Shown here piece after piece: positions 1-7,764 of a stretch of DNA of 33,200 nt (positions are counted from its first letter, which is position 1; every line of letters starts with the position of its first letter). Position numbers and translations under genes: made by a program. The DNA is from Bacteroidales bacterium (GTDB lineage: Bacteria > Bacteroidota > Bacteroidia > Bacteroidales > UBA932). The notes beneath the pieces are model-generated. The model was not told where the DNA came from and searched no databases. It saw only the letters and a list, made by a program, of their open reading frames with translations. The stretch covers positions 1-33,200 of the forward strand of contig JALFFZ010000103.1 in the NCBI GenBank assembly GCA_022777585.1, written 5' to 3'.

Positions 1-174
1 GGTCATTTCCGCGAGGAGAGCCAGACTCCGGAAGGAGAGGCCAAGAGGGATGACGAGAACTACATGTATGTAGCTGCCTGGGAGTACAAGGGCGAGGGCA
101 ATGAGCCTGAACTCCACAAGGAACCTCTTGTATATGAGAACATTCACGTGGCAACCAGAAACTATAAAGACTAA
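1..174 (+). CDS. sdhA: Succinate dehydrogenase/fumarate reductase flavoprotein subunit, C-terminal end (partial)
   Basis: Only the last 57 codons are present; the reading frame is open from base 1 to TAA at 172-174. The visible peptide includes GHFREESQTPEGEAKRDDEN and ends in HVATRNYKD, which resembles the C-terminus of Bacteroidota B-type SdhA/FrdA flavoproteins, where a conserved HxRxE segment lies near the FAD and substrate region. The stop is six bases before the sdhB start, as expected for the sdhCAB order. In the family the subunit interconverts succinate and fumarate at the cytoplasmic face of the membrane. The call depends partly on the neighbour, because the catalytic core lies outside the window. 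Confidence 0.85.
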   Translation, partial: GHFREESQTPEGEAKRDDENYMYVAAWEYKGEGNEPELHKEPLVYENIHVATRNYKD

Positions 175-180
175 TCTGAT

Positions 181-960
181 ATGAATTTCAATTTGAAAAT
201 ATGGCGTCAGAAAAACGCCCACGAGCCAGGAAAGCTGGTTGACTACCGTATTGAGGGTATCGAGGAGGATGCATCATTCCTCGAGATGCTTGACATCCTC
301 AATGAGCAGCTCGTAAGAAAGGGTGAGGATCCGGTTGCCGTGGACAGGGGATGCGAGTCTCTCGGACCTGTTTCTTTCGACCACGATTGCCGCGAGGGTA
401 TCTGCGGTGCCTGCTCACTTTATATTGACGGCCGCGCCCATGGACCGGATGACCAGGTTACAACCTGCCAGCTCTTCATGCGTCATTTCAAGAATGAGGC
501 TACCATCACGGTTGAGCCTTGGAAGAGTGCAGCTTTCCCTGTAATCAAGGATCTTGTGGTCGACAGGGGAGCGTTCGACAAGATTCTCCAGGCCGGCGGC
601 TTCATTTCCGTAAGGACAGGATCAGCACAGGATGCCAACAATCTTCTCATTCCTCATGACAAGGCTGAGGAGAGCATGGATGCCGCTGCCTGCGTCGGTT
701 GCGGTGCCTGCGTAGCGACCTGTAAAAACGGCTCTGCAATGCTTTTCGTGGCTGCAAGGGTAAGTTCCCTCGCTCTGCTTCCGCAAGGCCGTCCTGAGGC
801 CGCTAGACGCGCCCGTGCGATGGTTGCGAAGATGGACGAACTCGGTTTCGGTAACTGTACCAATACCAGGGCTTGCGAGATGGAGTGTCCTAAGGGTATT
901 TCTGTTGAGCATATCGCCCGTCTCAACAGGGAATTCCTCGCTGCTAAGTTCAGTGAATAA
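181..960 (+). CDS. sdhB: Succinate dehydrogenase/fumarate reductase iron-sulfur subunit
   Basis: This 259-residue protein carries electrons between the flavoprotein and the membrane cytochrome b. The N-terminal ferredoxin-like domain has the 2Fe-2S ligands C70, C75, C78 (CREGICGAC) and C96. The C-terminal domain has C171, C174, C177 and C181 ([11 protein letters not shown]), then C226, C232 and C236 ([11 protein letters not shown] followed by Pro). That is the set needed for one 4Fe-4S and one 3Fe-4S cluster. The KNGSAMLF segment after the first group is typical of B-type enzymes from Bacteroidota and Epsilonproteobacteria. The gene starts six bases after sdhA and is followed directly by a terminator, so it is the last gene of its operon. 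In anaerobic Bacteroidales this complex mainly works as a fumarate reductase. Confidence 0.96.
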   Translation: MNFNLKIWRQKNAHEPGKLVDYRIEGIEEDASFLEMLDILNEQLVRKGEDPVAVDRGCESLGPVSFDHDCREGICGACSLYIDGRAHGPDDQVTTCQLFMRHFKNEATITVEPWKSAAFPVIKDLVVDRGAFDKILQAGGFISVRTGSAQDANNLLIPHDKAEESMDAAACVGCGACVATCKNGSAMLFVAARVSSLALLPQGRPEAARRARAMVAKMDELGFGNCTNTRACEMECPKGISVEHIARLNREFLAAKFSE

Positions 961-981
961 TCTTTTGATTATTAATAAATT

Positions 982-1011
982 AAGGGAACCGGATTCCGGT
1001 TCCCTTTTTTT
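982..1011 (+). terminator. Rho-independent terminator of the sdh operon
   Basis: A near-perfect inverted repeat has arms at 982-993 and 995-1006. In practice it forms a stem of AAGGGAACC with GGTTCCCTT around a short GGATTCC loop, followed by a run of T to 1011. It lies 22 bases after the sdhB stop and 16 bases before the stop of the convergent lipoprotein gene. The stem is close to symmetric, but the T-run exists only on the plus side. Confidence 0.9.
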
Positions 1012-1026
1012 GTTATACGGCTGATT

Positions 1027-2439
1027 TTACTCTGTCGTTGTGAAATTGCCGGCGGCAGTTGCCTGATATATTCTTGCTCCTCCATTCATCGTGTAGAATG
1101 CGCGGAAGTAGTACTTCGTGTTCGGAGTCAGTACTTCAGGTGTTGTAATTCTTCCGGCATATCCATCAAGTGAGTTGCTCAATGCAATATTTGTGTCTTC
1201 ATACACCTTATCGGTGAAATTTGTGCCGTCTGTGCTTATTTCCAGACCATATTTGATTTCTTCGGCAAAATCTTTCTTTGTTACAAGTGTTACCCATTCC
1301 ATGTCGCTTAACACTACGGTAATTTCCACTGTTTTGCTTGAAACATTTTCTTTCTTGCTCAATACCGGAAGGTCTTCAGTCTTGAAACTTACAACATCGC
1401 TATAGGTAACTTTTCCATTGTTATCCATATAGTTTCTGGCGTAGTAAGTAGTTGAAGGAGAGAGTAATGTCGGGTAACTTACACTGTATCTGGACTGGTC
1501 GTCCGTGGTGTTCATGTAATATTTTCCTTTATATACAGGATATTCGAAACTTTCCGTCTTGCTTATCTGCGCTCCAAATTCATATCCTGCATCATTTTCA
1601 GGCCAGGTGATGTCTGCACTGATTCTGCCTCTTGGGCCGATCTGATGAACGTATGGCTGACTTATTCCCACTGTGCTTGTAACAGGGTCCGGCTGCACGG
1701 TGAAAGAACTTGCCTGTGACCAGTTAGTCTTTCCGTTCAGTGTGCAATATGCTTTTGTGTAGTAGGTTGCACCTACTGTAAGATTTTTGACTCCTAGTGT
1801 TGTTTTCAGACTTGCATCAGGTGTAAATAGCGTTTCAGCAGTGTACTGAGCATCGAAATCGCTTTCTGAACTGATCTGAAGGCCGTATTTAGCTCCTGCA
1901 GGATTCTCGCTTACTGATACCGTAATCAGTATTTCTGATACATAACCTTCTATCTTGTCGATAGTTACAACGACGTTATTCTCTCCCTGATGCTCTCCGC
2001 CTTCATCTCCACCGCCGGTCGTGGCCTTTGCCGTATGGAATTTCTGAGGGGTCCCATAGTCGTAGGTCTTTCCGTCTTTGCAGACATAAGTCCTTGCGTA
2101 ATAGTCTGTATCACTGTTCAGATTCTTGATTTCCTCAGTGAATTTTCCCTCACTGTCGGCATTTATTTTGACTTTGGTCCTGTCATTTATAGGGAATGCC
2201 TCATTTGCGGAGTACTCAATTCCTATTGCAGTGCCCGCAGGGACATCTTTACCTACCTTCACTGTACCTGATACCGATGCCGAATTTTCAGATGATGTAA
2301 TTGAAGATATTTTTATTTCTACAGTTTCATCTTTCTGGTCCTCTGTTCCAGAACCATTTGAGTCACAACTGTTTACTGCAAATATTGCAGCTGCCGTCAT
2401 AAGAAGTGCGGCGATCTTATTGATACTTTTCATATTCAT
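1027..2439 (-). CDS. Exported lipoprotein with four FN3-like repeats
   Basis: The 470-residue protein has a lipoprotein signal peptide: a basic start, a hydrophobic run, then AVNSC with C25 as the likely lipidated residue, followed by an acidic linker suited to surface export. Four modules of roughly 100 residues end in a related signature, TxYYxRxYxxxxGxxxY...F.T, at about 111-136, 224-248, 330-355 and 441-468. A Gly/Glu-rich linker (about 141-153) separates modules 1 and 2. The spacing and beta-rich pattern suggest fibronectin type III-like domains. I do not recognise a specific function; a role in surface binding or spacing is inference. It is a shorter relative of the plus-strand lipoprotein at 12770-15724. 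The gap to hflX is only 40 bases, so it may be co-transcribed. M3 is a possible alternative start. Confidence 0.85.
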   Translation of the reverse strand: MNMKSINKIAALLMTAAAIFAVNSCDSNGSGTEDQKDETVEIKISSITSSENSASVSGTVKVGKDVPAGTAIGIEYSANEAFPINDRTKVKINADSEGKFTEEIKNLNSDTDYYARTYVCKDGKTYDYGTPQKFHTAKATTGGGDEGGEHQGENNVVVTIDKIEGYVSEILITVSVSENPAGAKYGLQISSESDFDAQYTAETLFTPDASLKTTLGVKNLTVGATYYTKAYCTLNGKTNWSQASSFTVQPDPVTSTVGISQPYVHQIGPRGRISADITWPENDAGYEFGAQISKTESFEYPVYKGKYYMNTTDDQSRYSVSYPTLLSPSTTYYARNYMDNNGKVTYSDVVSFKTEDLPVLSKKENVSSKTVEITVVLSDMEWVTLVTKKDFAEEIKYGLEISTDGTNFTDKVYEDTNIALSNSLDGYAGRITTPEVLTPNTKYYFRAFYTMNGGARIYQATAAGNFTTTE

Positions 2440-2479
2440 ATTTTATTTTTCGCGCTAAATATACTATTTTTTTCAATTT

Positions 2480-3661
2480 CTACCACAGGAAATTATTGAA
2501 TGGATACCTTCCTGCGTGTATTTCTGCGACCATCTTGTAGATGTCGTTCCTGAGTTTGTCTATTCCAATTTTCTCTTTCGCTGATATGAATATACAAGGT
2601 GTTTTTTCCTCTGCTATCCAGCTTTTTTTGAGTTCTTCCAGTGATCTGTTTTCCTTGCTCTTCGGTTCAAGTGAAAATTCATCATATTCTTCGTACTGAT
2701 ATGCGTCAATTTTATTGAAAATCACATAAATAGGCTTGTTGTCAGCCTTTATGTCCCTGAGAGTCTGCTCCACTACTTCCATCTGTTCCTCGAAACCTGG
2801 ATGCGAAATATCGACTACATGCACGAGTATGTCAGCTTCACGAACTTCGTCCAATGTGCTCTTGAATGCTTCTATAAGCTGTGTAGGGAGTTTTCTGATG
2901 AATCCTACTGTATCGCTTAGAAGAAATGGACAGTTTTCGATCACGACCTTCCTTACCGTAGTATCCAGAGTTGCAAACAGCTTGTTTTCGGCGAATACGT
3001 CGCTTTTCGAGAGGAGGTTCATCAATGTACTCTTGCCTACATTTGTGTAACCTACCAGTGAAAGTCTTACCAGCTGACCCCTGTTACCCCTCTGCGTGGC
3101 CATCTGACGATCTACTTTCTTGAGTTGCTCTTTAAGCTTGCTGATTTTTTCCTTGACTATTCGGCGGTCAATTTCAATCTGTGTCTCACCCATACCTCCA
3201 CGCGTTCCTACACCGCCTCTCTGTCTCTCAAGATGGGTCCACATACCAGCAAGACGGGGGAGCATGTAGTTGTATCTTGCAAGTTCAACCTGCATCTTGG
3301 CATACGCCGTCTTGGCCCTCTGTGCAAATATCTCCAGAATCAGACTTGTTCTGTCAATGACAATGCTGCATTTTACGATTTTTTCAATATTCCTCTGCTG
3401 AGTACCGGAGAGTTCATCATCAAAAATCACATATTTGATTTCGTTAGCCTCGCAGTAATCTGCTATTTCCTGCAGTTTACCGATTCTTATATATGTGGCA
3501 TTGTCCGGTCTGTCCAGTCTCTGCACAAATCTTTTATCCCTTTCTACACCTGCAGTCTCCGCAAGGAACTGAAGTTCATCAAGATACTCCTCTACTTTTG
3601 AGTCAGATTCACCTTCTTTTATTATTCCCACGAATATTGCTTTTTCCTTCTTTGGATCCAT
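2480..3661 (-). CDS. hflX: GTPase HflX, ribosome-associated
   Basis: HflX is a translational GTPase that binds the 50S subunit and splits or rescues stalled 70S ribosomes. The 393-residue protein has the N-terminal HflX domain (about 8-195) with the conserved RQRGGVGTRGGMGETQIE segment near 147-164 and a basic helical linker. The G domain follows, with P-loop GYTNVGKST (204-212), switch II DTVGF (250-254), NKID (316-319) and a later SAK motif. The length fits the family. The ATG at 3661 begins MDPKKEKAIF. It lies 97 bases downstream of tonB, and I see no good TAnnTTTG box immediately upstream, so read-through from the tonB promoter is plausible. Confidence 0.96.
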   Translation of the reverse strand: MDPKKEKAIFVGIIKEGESDSKVEEYLDELQFLAETAGVERDKRFVQRLDRPDNATYIRIGKLQEIADYCEANEIKYVIFDDELSGTQQRNIEKIVKCSIVIDRTSLILEIFAQRAKTAYAKMQVELARYNYMLPRLAGMWTHLERQRGGVGTRGGMGETQIEIDRRIVKEKISKLKEQLKKVDRQMATQRGNRGQLVRLSLVGYTNVGKSTLMNLLSKSDVFAENKLFATLDTTVRKVVIENCPFLLSDTVGFIRKLPTQLIEAFKSTLDEVREADILVHVVDISHPGFEEQMEVVEQTLRDIKADNKPIYVIFNKIDAYQYEEYDEFSLEPKSKENRSLEELKKSWIAEEKTPCIFISAKEKIGIDKLRNDIYKMVAEIHAGRYPFNNFLW

Positions 3662-3686
3662 ATTTTATACCTATTTTTACACAATA

Positions 3687-3737
3687 AGAGGTAGCCGGAT
3701 TCCTTTCTTTCGAAAGTGCAGAATCCGAACCACCTCT
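3687..3737 (-). other. Long imperfect hairpin between tonB and hflX
   Basis: Nested inverted repeats: AGAGGT (3687-3692) pairs with ACCTCT (3732-3737), CGGATTC (3696-3702) pairs with GAATCCG (3721-3727), and the tip holds the palindrome CTTTCGAAAG (3707-3716). It lies 22 bases after the tonB stop in the direction of transcription. There is no T-run on the minus strand after it, so it is not a standard terminator. It may be a processing or mRNA-stabilising structure, or a partial terminator between tonB and hflX. Confidence 0.6.
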
Positions 3738-3758
3738 ATAATTATCAGATAGTTACGT

Positions 3759-4451
3759 TTATCGGAGCTGGAAGATTACAGGGAAGGTGTATGTTACCTT
3801 TACTGCGCGGTCTCTCTGCTTTCCAGGTTTCCACTTAGGTGAGCTGGAAACAACCCTGACAGCCTCTTTGTCAAGTGATGAGTCAACTCCACGGAGCACC
3901 TTTACATTGGATACTGAACCGTCTGCATTAACAGTGAACTGAAGGGTTACTCGACCTTGTACACCATTTTCCTTTGCTATTTCAGGATAAACAAGCCTTG
4001 AGTTCACCCATTTTGAGAACTCGTTGGCATCACCGCCGTTGAATGATGGCTTCTCCTCAACGAGCTGGAAAGGAATAGCTTCCTCTTCAATGGTTTCCTC
4101 TTCCGGTGCGCTCTCGATATAGTCCATAATCTCGAATCCCTCGTTGCTGTCCTCAATGTTCTGGAACATACTGTCATCAACTTTGATGTTGTCATCAACG
4201 ATGTCAATCTGGTCAGAGAGAATCGGAATCTTAGGTGCAGCCTCTGGTGGTGGAGGTGTTTCCTCTGTAATAGGAACCATATCTTCAACTTCCACTACTG
4301 TCTGGTCAGCCTCGAGCGTAGCTACCTTCTTTTCCCTGGAAGTATAGCTGAATGCTCCCCAGACGATAAGCAGGGCGATAACCATTCCTATTTCAGTAAA
4401 CAGGAACCGCTTGTTATCCATGCTTGCCTTTTCAGATTTCTTGATTTCCAT
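3759..4451 (-). CDS. tonB: TonB-family energy transducer
   Basis: TonB proteins pass energy from the inner-membrane proton gradient, via ExbB/ExbD, to outer-membrane TonB-dependent transporters. The 230-residue protein has a short cytoplasmic start, one membrane segment (about 19-36) and an acidic, proline-containing periplasmic linker with TPPPPEAAP near 65-73. The C-terminal TonB domain (about 145-230) has the typical YPEIAKENGVQGRVTLQF start and a PVIFQLR end. Its start looks more like the Bacteroidota TonB type (MEIKKS... then MDNKRFLF) than the proteobacterial form. No exbB or exbD is in the window. It has its own good promoter upstream and probably leads a tonB-hflX-lipoprotein unit. 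M11 is a possible alternative start. Confidence 0.93.
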   Translation of the reverse strand: MEIKKSEKASMDNKRFLFTEIGMVIALLIVWGAFSYTSREKKVATLEADQTVVEVEDMVPITEETPPPPEAAPKIPILSDQIDIVDDNIKVDDSMFQNIEDSNEGFEIMDYIESAPEEETIEEEAIPFQLVEEKPSFNGGDANEFSKWVNSRLVYPEIAKENGVQGRVTLQFTVNADGSVSNVKVLRGVDSSLDKEAVRVVSSSPKWKPGKQRDRAVKVTYTFPVIFQLR

Positions 4452-4483
4452 ATATCAATGTTTTTATTTGTCGATTAGCGAGC

Positions 4484-4514
4484 CAAAGTTATAAATAATT
4501 CTTTTCTTTTCAAA
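4484..4514 (-). promoter_or_regulatory. Bacteroidota-type promoter of tonB
   Basis: On the minus strand a TTTG box (complement of 4511-4514) is followed by exactly 19 bases and then TAACTTTG (complement of 4484-4491), a full match to the -7 consensus TAnnTTTG. This puts transcription start about 25-30 bases upstream of the tonB ATG. The match to the known Bacteroides promoter pattern is seen directly; activity is inferred. Confidence 0.65.
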
Positions 4515-4543
4515 TATTTTTCCGCCTTTAATTCTCTTTTTGC

Positions 4544-4551
4544 TACATTTG
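4544..4551 (+). promoter_or_regulatory. Likely -7 element for ybeY-mnmG
   Basis: TACATTTG fits TAnnTTTG. Transcription would begin about five to ten bases later, leaving a very short leader before the ATG at 4569. The upstream GTG at 4551 falls inside this element, which argues against it as the translation start. No clear -33 TTG is seen at the right distance. Confidence 0.5.
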
Positions 4552-4568
4552 TGCAAATTTTATGTACT

Positions 4569-4991
4569 ATGGTTTCTTATTTTTTTGAAGATACCCGTTT
4601 TAAATTCAATATCAGGAGGTTTACGAACAGATGGCTCAAGGCTGTCGCCGAGGCAGAGAATCATTGCATAGGGGAGATCAATATTATTTTTTGTTCAGAC
4701 CCTTATATTCTTGATGTCAACATCAAATCTTTGGACCACCATTATTATACCGACATAATCACTTTTGATTATTGCGAAGGAAATATATTGTCCGGAGACC
4801 TATTTATCAGTGTCGATACAGTAAGGGACAACGCTGATTTTTACAAAACTGATTTCGATACCGAGCTTAACCGAGTCATTGTTCACGGTATTCTTCATCT
4901 GATCGGATATGATGATCATTGTGACGAAGATATTGCCGAGATGCGTGCCAAGGAGAATTATTACCTGGATCTTAGAAAGAACTTATCATAA
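4569..4991 (+). CDS. ybeY: Endoribonuclease YbeY, 16S rRNA maturation factor
   Basis: YbeY is a metal-dependent RNase needed for 16S rRNA 3' processing and ribosome quality control. The protein is 140 residues from the ATG at 4569; it opens [11 protein letters not shown], like other Bacteroidota YbeY proteins. The frame is open back to a GTG at 4551, but that codon overlaps the promoter. The metal site is H106-x3-H110 in [12 protein letters not shown]. At the position of the third canonical histidine there is D116, with H117 next to it, so the third ligand is either Asp or a shifted His. The MRxxE tail (MRAKE) is conserved. The stop codon overlaps the mnmG start by one base (TAATG), implying coupled translation. 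Confidence 0.93.
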   Translation: MVSYFFEDTRFKFNIRRFTNRWLKAVAEAENHCIGEINIIFCSDPYILDVNIKSLDHHYYTDIITFDYCEGNILSGDLFISVDTVRDNADFYKTDFDTELNRVIVHGILHLIGYDDHCDEDIAEMRAKENYYLDLRKNLS

Positions 4992-7048
4992 TGAAGACTT
5001 ACGACGTTATCGTCATCGGGGGAGGACACGCTGGCTGCGAGGCTGCAATGGCTGCTTCGAATCTGGGCTGCTCCGTTCTTCTCATTACAATGGATTTTAC
5101 CGGCCTTGCCAGAATGTCCTGCAATCCATCGATCGGAGGAATTGCAAAGGGTCAGATTGTCCGGGAGATTGATGCACTCGGCGGATACACTGGAATTGTG
5201 ACCGATGCATCTACACTTCAATTTCGCATGCTCAACCGTTCAAAAGGTCCGGCAATGTGGAGTCCTAGGGCACAATGCGATAAAATTAAATTTTCTCTGT
5301 ACTGGCGTCAAATTCTTGAAACTAATTGTAAATTAGATACTTACATCGATTCTGTCACTTCTCTTCTCTTTGAGAATCAAAAATTTTGCGGCGTCCGCAC
5401 ACTTACCGGGGCAATTTTTAATTCTCAAAAGGTTATTATCACCGCCGGAACCTTCCTTGACGGTAAAATTTTCATTGGAAGGACAGAGTTCGATGGCGGA
5501 CGAATAGGGGAGTCTCCTTCTTATGGTTTGTCTGCTCAACTTTCTGATAGGGGAGTGACTGTAGACAGAATGAAGACCGGAACACCTCCGCGAATTAAAC
5601 TTCGTTCAGTTGATCTTTCAAAAGCTGTTATACAGACTGGTGATGTGGATCCTGATAAATTTTCTTATCTGCCATATCTCTCCTCTGTCCAGAATGGAAA
5701 TTCACAGATGCCCTGCTATATTTTTCATACTAATCCAGAGGTGCATGATATCCTTCGATCCGGCTTTTCAGACTCACCTTTGTTTTCCGGCATGATCCAC
5801 GGAAAGGGTCCGCGCTACTGTCCGAGCATTGAGGATAAACTCCGCACTTTCACCGATAAGGATTCACATCAGTTATTTCTCGAACCTGAAGGCAGGACTA
5901 CAGATGAATATTATCTCCAAGGTTTTTCATCTTCACTTCCTCTCGATATTCAACTTAAAGCTTTACGTGCTATTGAAGGTTTTGAGAATGTCGAAATTTA
6001 CCGGCCTGCCTATGCAGTTGAATATGATTATTTTGATCCTATTCTTTTGAAACCCACTCTTGAATCACGATGCATTGAAGGAGTTTATTTTGCTGGCCAA
6101 GTCAATGGTACTACCGGTTATGAGGAGGCAGCTGCCCAGGGACTGATCGCTGGAATCAATGCGGCTCTCTCTGTAAAAGAGAAAGATCCTTTTATTCTCA
6201 GACGTGATGAATCTTATATCGGAGTTTTAATTGACGATTTAATCACAAAGGGAGTGGATGAACCTTATAGGATGTTTACTTCACGTGCTGAGTATAGAAT
6301 TCTCCTTCGTCAGGACAATGCCGATTATCGTCTAACTTCAAGATCACATGAAATAGGCCTCGCGGACGAATTCAGATATTCGTTTACGATGAGAAAGTAT
6401 GATAAAGTAGGGGAGTTGGTAGATTTGAGTGACAATACTAATATTACCAAGGCTCAGGCTAATCCTTATCTTTCATCCATCGGTGAGGATGAATTGCGCG
6501 ATTCTAAGAAGATTTCAGAAGTTGTCTCAAGGCCATCGGTCAAACTGGCTTCGATTCTTTCTAATGTTCCACGTGGAACAAAGTTTATGGAATCTCTTTC
6601 AGAAGTCTCGGTCAATGTAATACCTTCTTTTGAGTTTCCAATCAAGTATTCAGATACTCTCGAATGTGCTGATGATTCAGTAAGGGCTCTTAAGAATGCT
6701 CTCTCAATCCTTTCATTCAACCAGAATCTTCCAATCACCGGGGAAATGATTTCATCTTATTGGAATACCTTACGGATTTCTTTTATAGATGAAGTTGTTT
6801 CAGACGCAGAAATACTGATCAAATATCGAGGTTATATCGAAAGGGAGAAAGCTCTTGCGGATAAGATTGTGCATCTCGAATCTTTACGAATTCCGGAATC
6901 ATTTGACTTTGATTCAGTTTCCGGACTATCTATAGAATGCAGACAAAAACTGAAGAAATATCATCCTGAGACCATTGGACAGGCATCCAGAATTTCTGGT
7001 ATTTCACCTGCGGATATTTCTATACTTCTTGTTCACTTCGGAAGATAA
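4991..7048 (+). CDS. mnmG: tRNA uridine-5-carboxymethylaminomethyl modification enzyme MnmG (GidA)
   Basis: With MnmE, MnmG installs cmnm5 or nm5 groups on U34 of certain tRNAs, using FAD, NADH and folate. The N-terminal FAD motif [10 protein letters not shown] is at 10-19, followed by the [20 protein letters not shown] signature. [20 protein letters not shown] and the [15 protein letters not shown] signature are intact. At 685 residues it is about 55-60 longer than the usual 620-630. The excess appears to lie between the VSRPSVKL segment (about 514-521) and KYRGYIERE (about 633), where E. coli MnmG has only a short linker. A parS palindrome encodes V526-P-R-G-T530 inside that extra stretch. 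The gene is noticeably AT-richer than fucI, glyS or dnaE. It ends 32 bases before ruvA, which points the other way. Confidence 0.96.
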   Translation: MKTYDVIVIGGGHAGCEAAMAASNLGCSVLLITMDFTGLARMSCNPSIGGIAKGQIVREIDALGGYTGIVTDASTLQFRMLNRSKGPAMWSPRAQCDKIKFSLYWRQILETNCKLDTYIDSVTSLLFENQKFCGVRTLTGAIFNSQKVIITAGTFLDGKIFIGRTEFDGGRIGESPSYGLSAQLSDRGVTVDRMKTGTPPRIKLRSVDLSKAVIQTGDVDPDKFSYLPYLSSVQNGNSQMPCYIFHTNPEVHDILRSGFSDSPLFSGMIHGKGPRYCPSIEDKLRTFTDKDSHQLFLEPEGRTTDEYYLQGFSSSLPLDIQLKALRAIEGFENVEIYRPAYAVEYDYFDPILLKPTLESRCIEGVYFAGQVNGTTGYEEAAAQGLIAGINAALSVKEKDPFILRRDESYIGVLIDDLITKGVDEPYRMFTSRAEYRILLRQDNADYRLTSRSHEIGLADEFRYSFTMRKYDKVGELVDLSDNTNITKAQANPYLSSIGEDELRDSKKISEVVSRPSVKLASILSNVPRGTKFMESLSEVSVNVIPSFEFPIKYSDTLECADDSVRALKNALSILSFNQNLPITGEMISSYWNTLRISFIDEVVSDAEILIKYRGYIEREKALADKIVHLESLRIPESFDFDSVSGLSIECRQKLKKYHPETIGQASRISGISPADISILLVHFGR
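6565..6580. promoter_or_regulatory. parS-like centromere site 1 (inside mnmG)
   Basis: TGTTCCACGTGGAACA is a perfect 16-bp palindrome matching the conserved chromosomal parS consensus bound by ParB/Spo0J. It is read in the mnmG frame as Val-Pro-Arg-Gly-Thr. The palindrome stops at exactly 16 bp here. The ParB role is inferred from sequence identity with sites 2 and 3 and the known consensus. Confidence 0.85.
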
Positions 7049-7079
7049 ATAAAGCTGTTCCACGTGGAACAGCTTTATT
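7048..7079. terminator. Bidirectional terminator of mnmG and ruvA with embedded parS site
   Basis: A perfect 32-bp palindrome centred at 7063/7064 starts at the last base of the mnmG stop and ends two bases before the ruvA stop (complement of 7081-7083). The ends are A/T-rich (AATAAAGC and GCTTTATT), so an RNA stem with a short U-rich tail can form in either direction. The central 16 bases are the parS-like sequence, so the element probably both ends transcription and binds ParB. Confidence 0.7.
7056..7071. promoter_or_regulatory. parS-like centromere site 2 (mnmG/ruvA intergenic)
   Basis: This is the second exact copy of TGTTCCACGTGGAACA, 491 bases from site 1 and 1680 bases from site 3. 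It is the only non-coding copy, and it forms the core of the longer 32-bp palindrome between two convergent genes. Confidence 0.85.
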
Positions 7080-7080
7080 G

Positions 7081-7668
7081 TTATAATCTTTTCAAAGCTT
7101 CCTTGATGATATACTCAATTCCGGCCTGAGGACTTGACTTAAGAATATCATTGATGATTTTGGTGATATTAGCCTTGGTGAAACCCAGACTGAGAAGTGC
7201 AAATGTTGCTTCTTCAATGATTTTAGTATCTGTACCGATATTGATGCTTACGGAATCGACACCACCTCCTTTCACTATCTTGTCTTTCAAATCCAGTATG
7301 ATTCTCTGGGCAGTCTTGAGACCGATACCTTTCACACTCTTTATTTTGTGAACATCTTCTCCGATGATGGCATTGCGCAGTTCCTCGTCAGAAAGGGAAG
7401 AGAGCATCATCCTCGCTGATCCGACTCCTACTCCGTTTACGCTGATAAGAAGTTTGAAGAGTTCTCTTTCATCCTTGGTGGCAAATCCGTAGAGTTGCTC
7501 GTCATCCTCTCTCAGATGATGGTAGATGAATAGTTTTCCCTCTGAATCAGACTTCAGCTTGTCGTATGTCTGTAATGAAATTAGAATATTGAATCCGAGT
7601 CCTCCGCAATCTATCACAGCATTTGTAGGGGTTATTTCGATAATCTGACCTTTGATATACTCGTACAT
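7081..7668 (-). CDS. ruvA: Holliday junction branch migration protein RuvA
   Basis: RuvA binds four-way DNA junctions and positions the RuvB motor for branch migration in recombination repair. I place the start at the ATG whose product begins MYEYIKGQIIEITPTNAVID, giving 195 residues, the usual length. The frame can be extended six codons to a TTG, but MYEYIKG aligns with family N-termini. Domain I is the OB fold (1-62, with the HHLREDDEQLYGF segment). Domain II has two helix-hairpin-helix motifs, VNGVGVGSA and VKGIGLKTAQRIILDLKDK. A flexible linker (GGGVDSVSINIG) leads to the small RuvB-contacting domain III. It is divergent from sufS and convergent with mnmG. Confidence 0.95.
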   Translation of the reverse strand: MYEYIKGQIIEITPTNAVIDCGGLGFNILISLQTYDKLKSDSEGKLFIYHHLREDDEQLYGFATKDERELFKLLISVNGVGVGSARMMLSSLSDEELRNAIIGEDVHKIKSVKGIGLKTAQRIILDLKDKIVKGGGVDSVSINIGTDTKIIEEATFALLSLGFTKANITKIINDILKSSPQAGIEYIIKEALKRL

Positions 7669-7683
7669 GGCATTTATTTTTCG

Positions 7684-7733
7684 CAAAAATATGACTTTTG
7701 ATTATCAAATGAAAGATTACTTTCGTAAATTTG
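7684..7733. promoter_or_regulatory. Divergent ruvA/sufS promoter region with a dyad
   Basis: On the plus strand TAAATTTG (7726-7733) fits the -7 consensus about 30 bases before the sufS ATG. On the minus strand TATTTTTG (complement of 7684-7691) fits it just upstream of ruvA. Between them lies a 13-bp dyad, TTTGATTATCAAA (7697-7709), that presents TTTG to both strands. Spacing from this dyad to the -7 boxes (25 and 14 bases) is not ideal for a -33 element, so it may instead be an operator. Confidence 0.45.
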
Positions 7734-7764
7734 CCAGATTGACGTTTTTTATAGTTCTTGAAAT

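Noticed and set aside
143..156. CACGTG core in sdhA as a fourth parS site
   Set aside because: Only the central six bases are symmetric; the flanks do not match TGTTCCACGTGGAACA.
4551..4568. GTG start for ybeY
   Set aside because: The GTG falls within the likely -7 element, and the family N-terminus matches the ATG at 4569.
7669..7686. TTG start for ruvA
   Set aside because: The six extra residues are not part of the RuvA N-terminus, and the TTG overlaps the likely minus-strand -7 box.
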